Shown: positions 21,956-23,309 of the stretch, piece after piece | Position numbering within the stretch: position 1 is the first letter of the stretch | Layout: every line of letters starts with the position of its first letter | Assembly: GCA_965365655.1 (NCBI GenBank) | Contig: CBDUCN010000040.1 | Coordinates: forward strand, 1 to 23,309 | Reading direction: 5' to 3' | Length of the DNA stretch: 23,309 nt | Origin: JBFHNV01 sp965365655 | GTDB taxonomy: Bacteria; Pseudomonadota; Gammaproteobacteria; HK1 | Notes under the pieces: generated by a model | Database searches by the model: none | Told to the model about the DNA's origin: nothing | The model's input: only the letters and a program-made list of their open reading frames with translations | Made by a program: the position numbers and the translations under genes

Positions 21956-23194
21956 ATGAACCTCGATCTCGTCATCCACGAAGCCCGCATCGCCGGCGCG
22001 CCCCCCGGCGCGCCGGTGCAGGACGTCGGCATCGCGGGCGGGCGCATCGCCGTCGTGCAGCCCGCGCGCATCGACGCCGACGCCGAGCGTGTCGAGGCCG
22101 GCGGACGCCTTCTTTCGCCCGGCCTGATCGAGACCCACATCCACCTCGACAAGTCGCGCATCGTCGATCGCTGCGCGCCGGCGAAGGGCCGCGAGCGCGA
22201 CCACATGCAGCGCGTCGCGGCGGTGAAGCCCGGCTTCACGGTGGAGGACGTGTACGCGCGCGCGCGCGACACCCTGGAGGGCTGCCTGGTGCACGGCGCC
22301 ACCCACATGCGCACCCACGTCGAGGTGGACCCGAACGCGGGCCTGCGCGGCTTCGAGGCGCTGCAGCAGCTCGCGAAGGACTACGCGTGGGCGATCGATC
22401 TCGAGCTCTGCGTGTTCGCGCAGGAAGGGCTCACCGGGCATCCGGAGACGGACGCGAACCTGGTCGCGGGCCTCGATCGCGGCGCGCGCCTGATCGGCGG
22501 CGCGCCGGGCTACGACAGCGATCGCGCCGCTCACATCCGCCGCGTGTTCGAGCTCGCGAAGGCCTACGACGTGGACGTGGACCTGCACCTGGACGTCGGC
22601 ACCAGCGCCGCGGAGCTGGACGTGCTGCTGGTGTGCGAGCTGGCCGACGCGCTGGGCTGGGGCGGGCGCGTGACCGTGGGCCACGGCACGAAGTACTCGC
22701 TGCTGCCGCCCGCGGAGCTGGCGCGCCTCGGGCGGCGCCTCGCCGACGCCGGCGTCGCGGTCACGGTGCTGCCGGCCACCGACCTGTTCATCAGCCACCG
22801 CGACACCGACCACGCGATCCCGCGCGGCGTGGCCGACGCCAACGCGCTGCTCGCGTGCGGCGTGAACTGCTCGCTGTCGACGAACAACGTGCTGAACCCG
22901 TTCACGCCGTTCGGCGACTGCTCGCTGGTGCGCGTCGCGAACCTGTACGCGCACACGGTGCAGCGCGGCAACGACGACGAGCTCGCGGAGTGCTTCGAGA
23001 TGATGACGCGGCGCTCGGCGCGCATCCTGCGCCGCGACGACTACGGCATCGCGCCCGGCAACCCGGCAGACCTCGTGCTGTGGGACGCGCGCAGCGCCGC
23101 CGAGGCGGTGGCCACCGTCGCGCTGCCTCTCGCGGGCTTCAAGCGCGGCCGGCGCACGTTCAGCCGCGAGCGCCCGGTGCTGCACCGGCCCTGA
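21956..23194 (+). CDS. Cytosine-deaminase-like amidohydrolase
   Basis: A 412-residue amidohydrolase of the CodA-like branch, metal-dependent TIM-barrel enzymes that deaminate or hydrolyse heterocyclic amines and amides. Metal ligands H61 and H63 are in ETHIHLDK. H211 is in VDLHLDVG, where CodA has HIDE with a Glu; here the +2 residue is D213. H243 in VGHGTK corresponds to the next conserved His. The segment equivalent to CodA GHDDVFDP, which supplies Asp313, reads STNNVLNP (308-315), with Asn at all three Asp positions, so the metal site must differ. ATG 21956 is preceded by GGGGAAG at good spacing. A second GC hairpin follows the gene. It may be co-expressed with the dehydrogenase, although the hairpin between them argues for partial uncoupling. 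Substrate unknown. Confidence 0.9.
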   Translation: MNLDLVIHEARIAGAPPGAPVQDVGIAGGRIAVVQPARIDADAERVEAGGRLLSPGLIETHIHLDKSRIVDRCAPAKGRERDHMQRVAAVKPGFTVEDVYARARDTLEGCLVHGATHMRTHVEVDPNAGLRGFEALQQLAKDYAWAIDLELCVFAQEGLTGHPETDANLVAGLDRGARLIGGAPGYDSDRAAHIRRVFELAKAYDVDVDLHLDVGTSAAELDVLLVCELADALGWGGRVTVGHGTKYSLLPPAELARLGRRLADAGVAVTVLPATDLFISHRDTDHAIPRGVADANALLACGVNCSLSTNNVLNPFTPFGDCSLVRVANLYAHTVQRGNDDELAECFEMMTRRSARILRRDDYGIAPGNPADLVLWDARSAAEAVATVALPLAGFKRGRRTFSRERPVLHRP

Positions 23195-23241
23195 CGGGCG
23201 CGCGCACGCATTCGTGATCGGTTAGCGGGGTCCCGGGGGGT

Positions 23242-23264
23242 GGCCGGCCCGGCACGGGCCGGCC
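23242..23264 (+). terminator. Perfect 10-bp GC hairpin without T-tract
   Basis: GGCCGGCCCG and CGGGCCGGCC pair perfectly around a GCA loop, 48 bases after the amidohydrolase stop. Only TATCC follows, so the U-run is missing. The design (long perfect GC stem, three-base loop) repeats that of 21873-21897. Confidence 0.6.
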
Positions 23265-23309
23265 TATCCGAACACCAATGCGCGCGCACGGGGCCGCGGC
23301 CCGCCGGCG

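Noticed and set aside
23278..23309. ATG at 23278 as start of another gene
   Set aside because: Only ten codons are visible, with no ribosome-binding site and no way to test coding potential.

Overview
This is a 23.3 kb, very GC-rich window (roughly 70% by eye) from a bacterial chromosome. Strong G/C preference at third codon positions, short intergenic gaps, GTGA start/stop overlaps and the gene families present all point to a free-living proteobacterium, probably beta- or gamma-proteobacterial. That placement is an inference from gene content; no rRNA or other phylogenetic marker is present. I see fifteen protein-coding genes (one cut by the left edge) and no tRNA, rRNA, CRISPR array, insertion sequence or phage gene.

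Layout. (1) 1-2605: a CDO-like cupin on the minus strand diverges from a TauD-type Fe(II)/2-oxoglutarate dioxygenase and a two-domain rhodanese-type sulfurtransferase, a set that hints at organosulfur metabolism. (2) 2701-8367: an MltF-like lytic transglycosylase overlaps a D-Ala-D-Ala-ligase-like ATP-grasp enzyme by four bases. Converging on them is a minus-strand pair: a protein I read as a divergent ATP-grasp, followed by a CocE/NonD-type serine hydrolase. (3) 8579-11813: a soluble GAF-GAF histidine kinase without a response regulator, then a six-helix membrane protein with a cytoplasmic helix-hairpin-helix tail. (4) 11948-18313: three tightly packed genes encoding a patatin phospholipase whose catalytic domain is interrupted by about ten membrane helices, a dCACHE-HAMP class III cyclase-like sensor, and an MscS-type channel with a C-terminal cyclic-nucleotide-binding domain. 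(5) 18423-23194: three catabolic-type enzymes, namely a molybdopterin oxidoreductase, a D-2-hydroxyacid dehydrogenase and a cytosine-deaminase-like amidohydrolase, the last two each followed by a perfect GC hairpin.

The most interesting part is region 4. The arrangement reads as a membrane signalling unit: periplasmic sensor, nucleotide-like second messenger, gated channel, with a membrane-embedded lipase alongside. Yet both halves of the nucleotide circuit depart from the canonical residues. The cyclase domain keeps the first metal Asp and the adenine-selecting Lys/Asp pair but lacks the second metal Asp and both transition-state residues. The channel's binding domain lacks the Arg that holds the cyclic phosphate. 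Either the domains work as a protein-protein relay or a non-standard ligand is used. A second target is the unrecognised ATP-grasp-like protein at 7420-8367, which has a hydrolase as its operon partner and lies near a classical ATP-grasp ligase.
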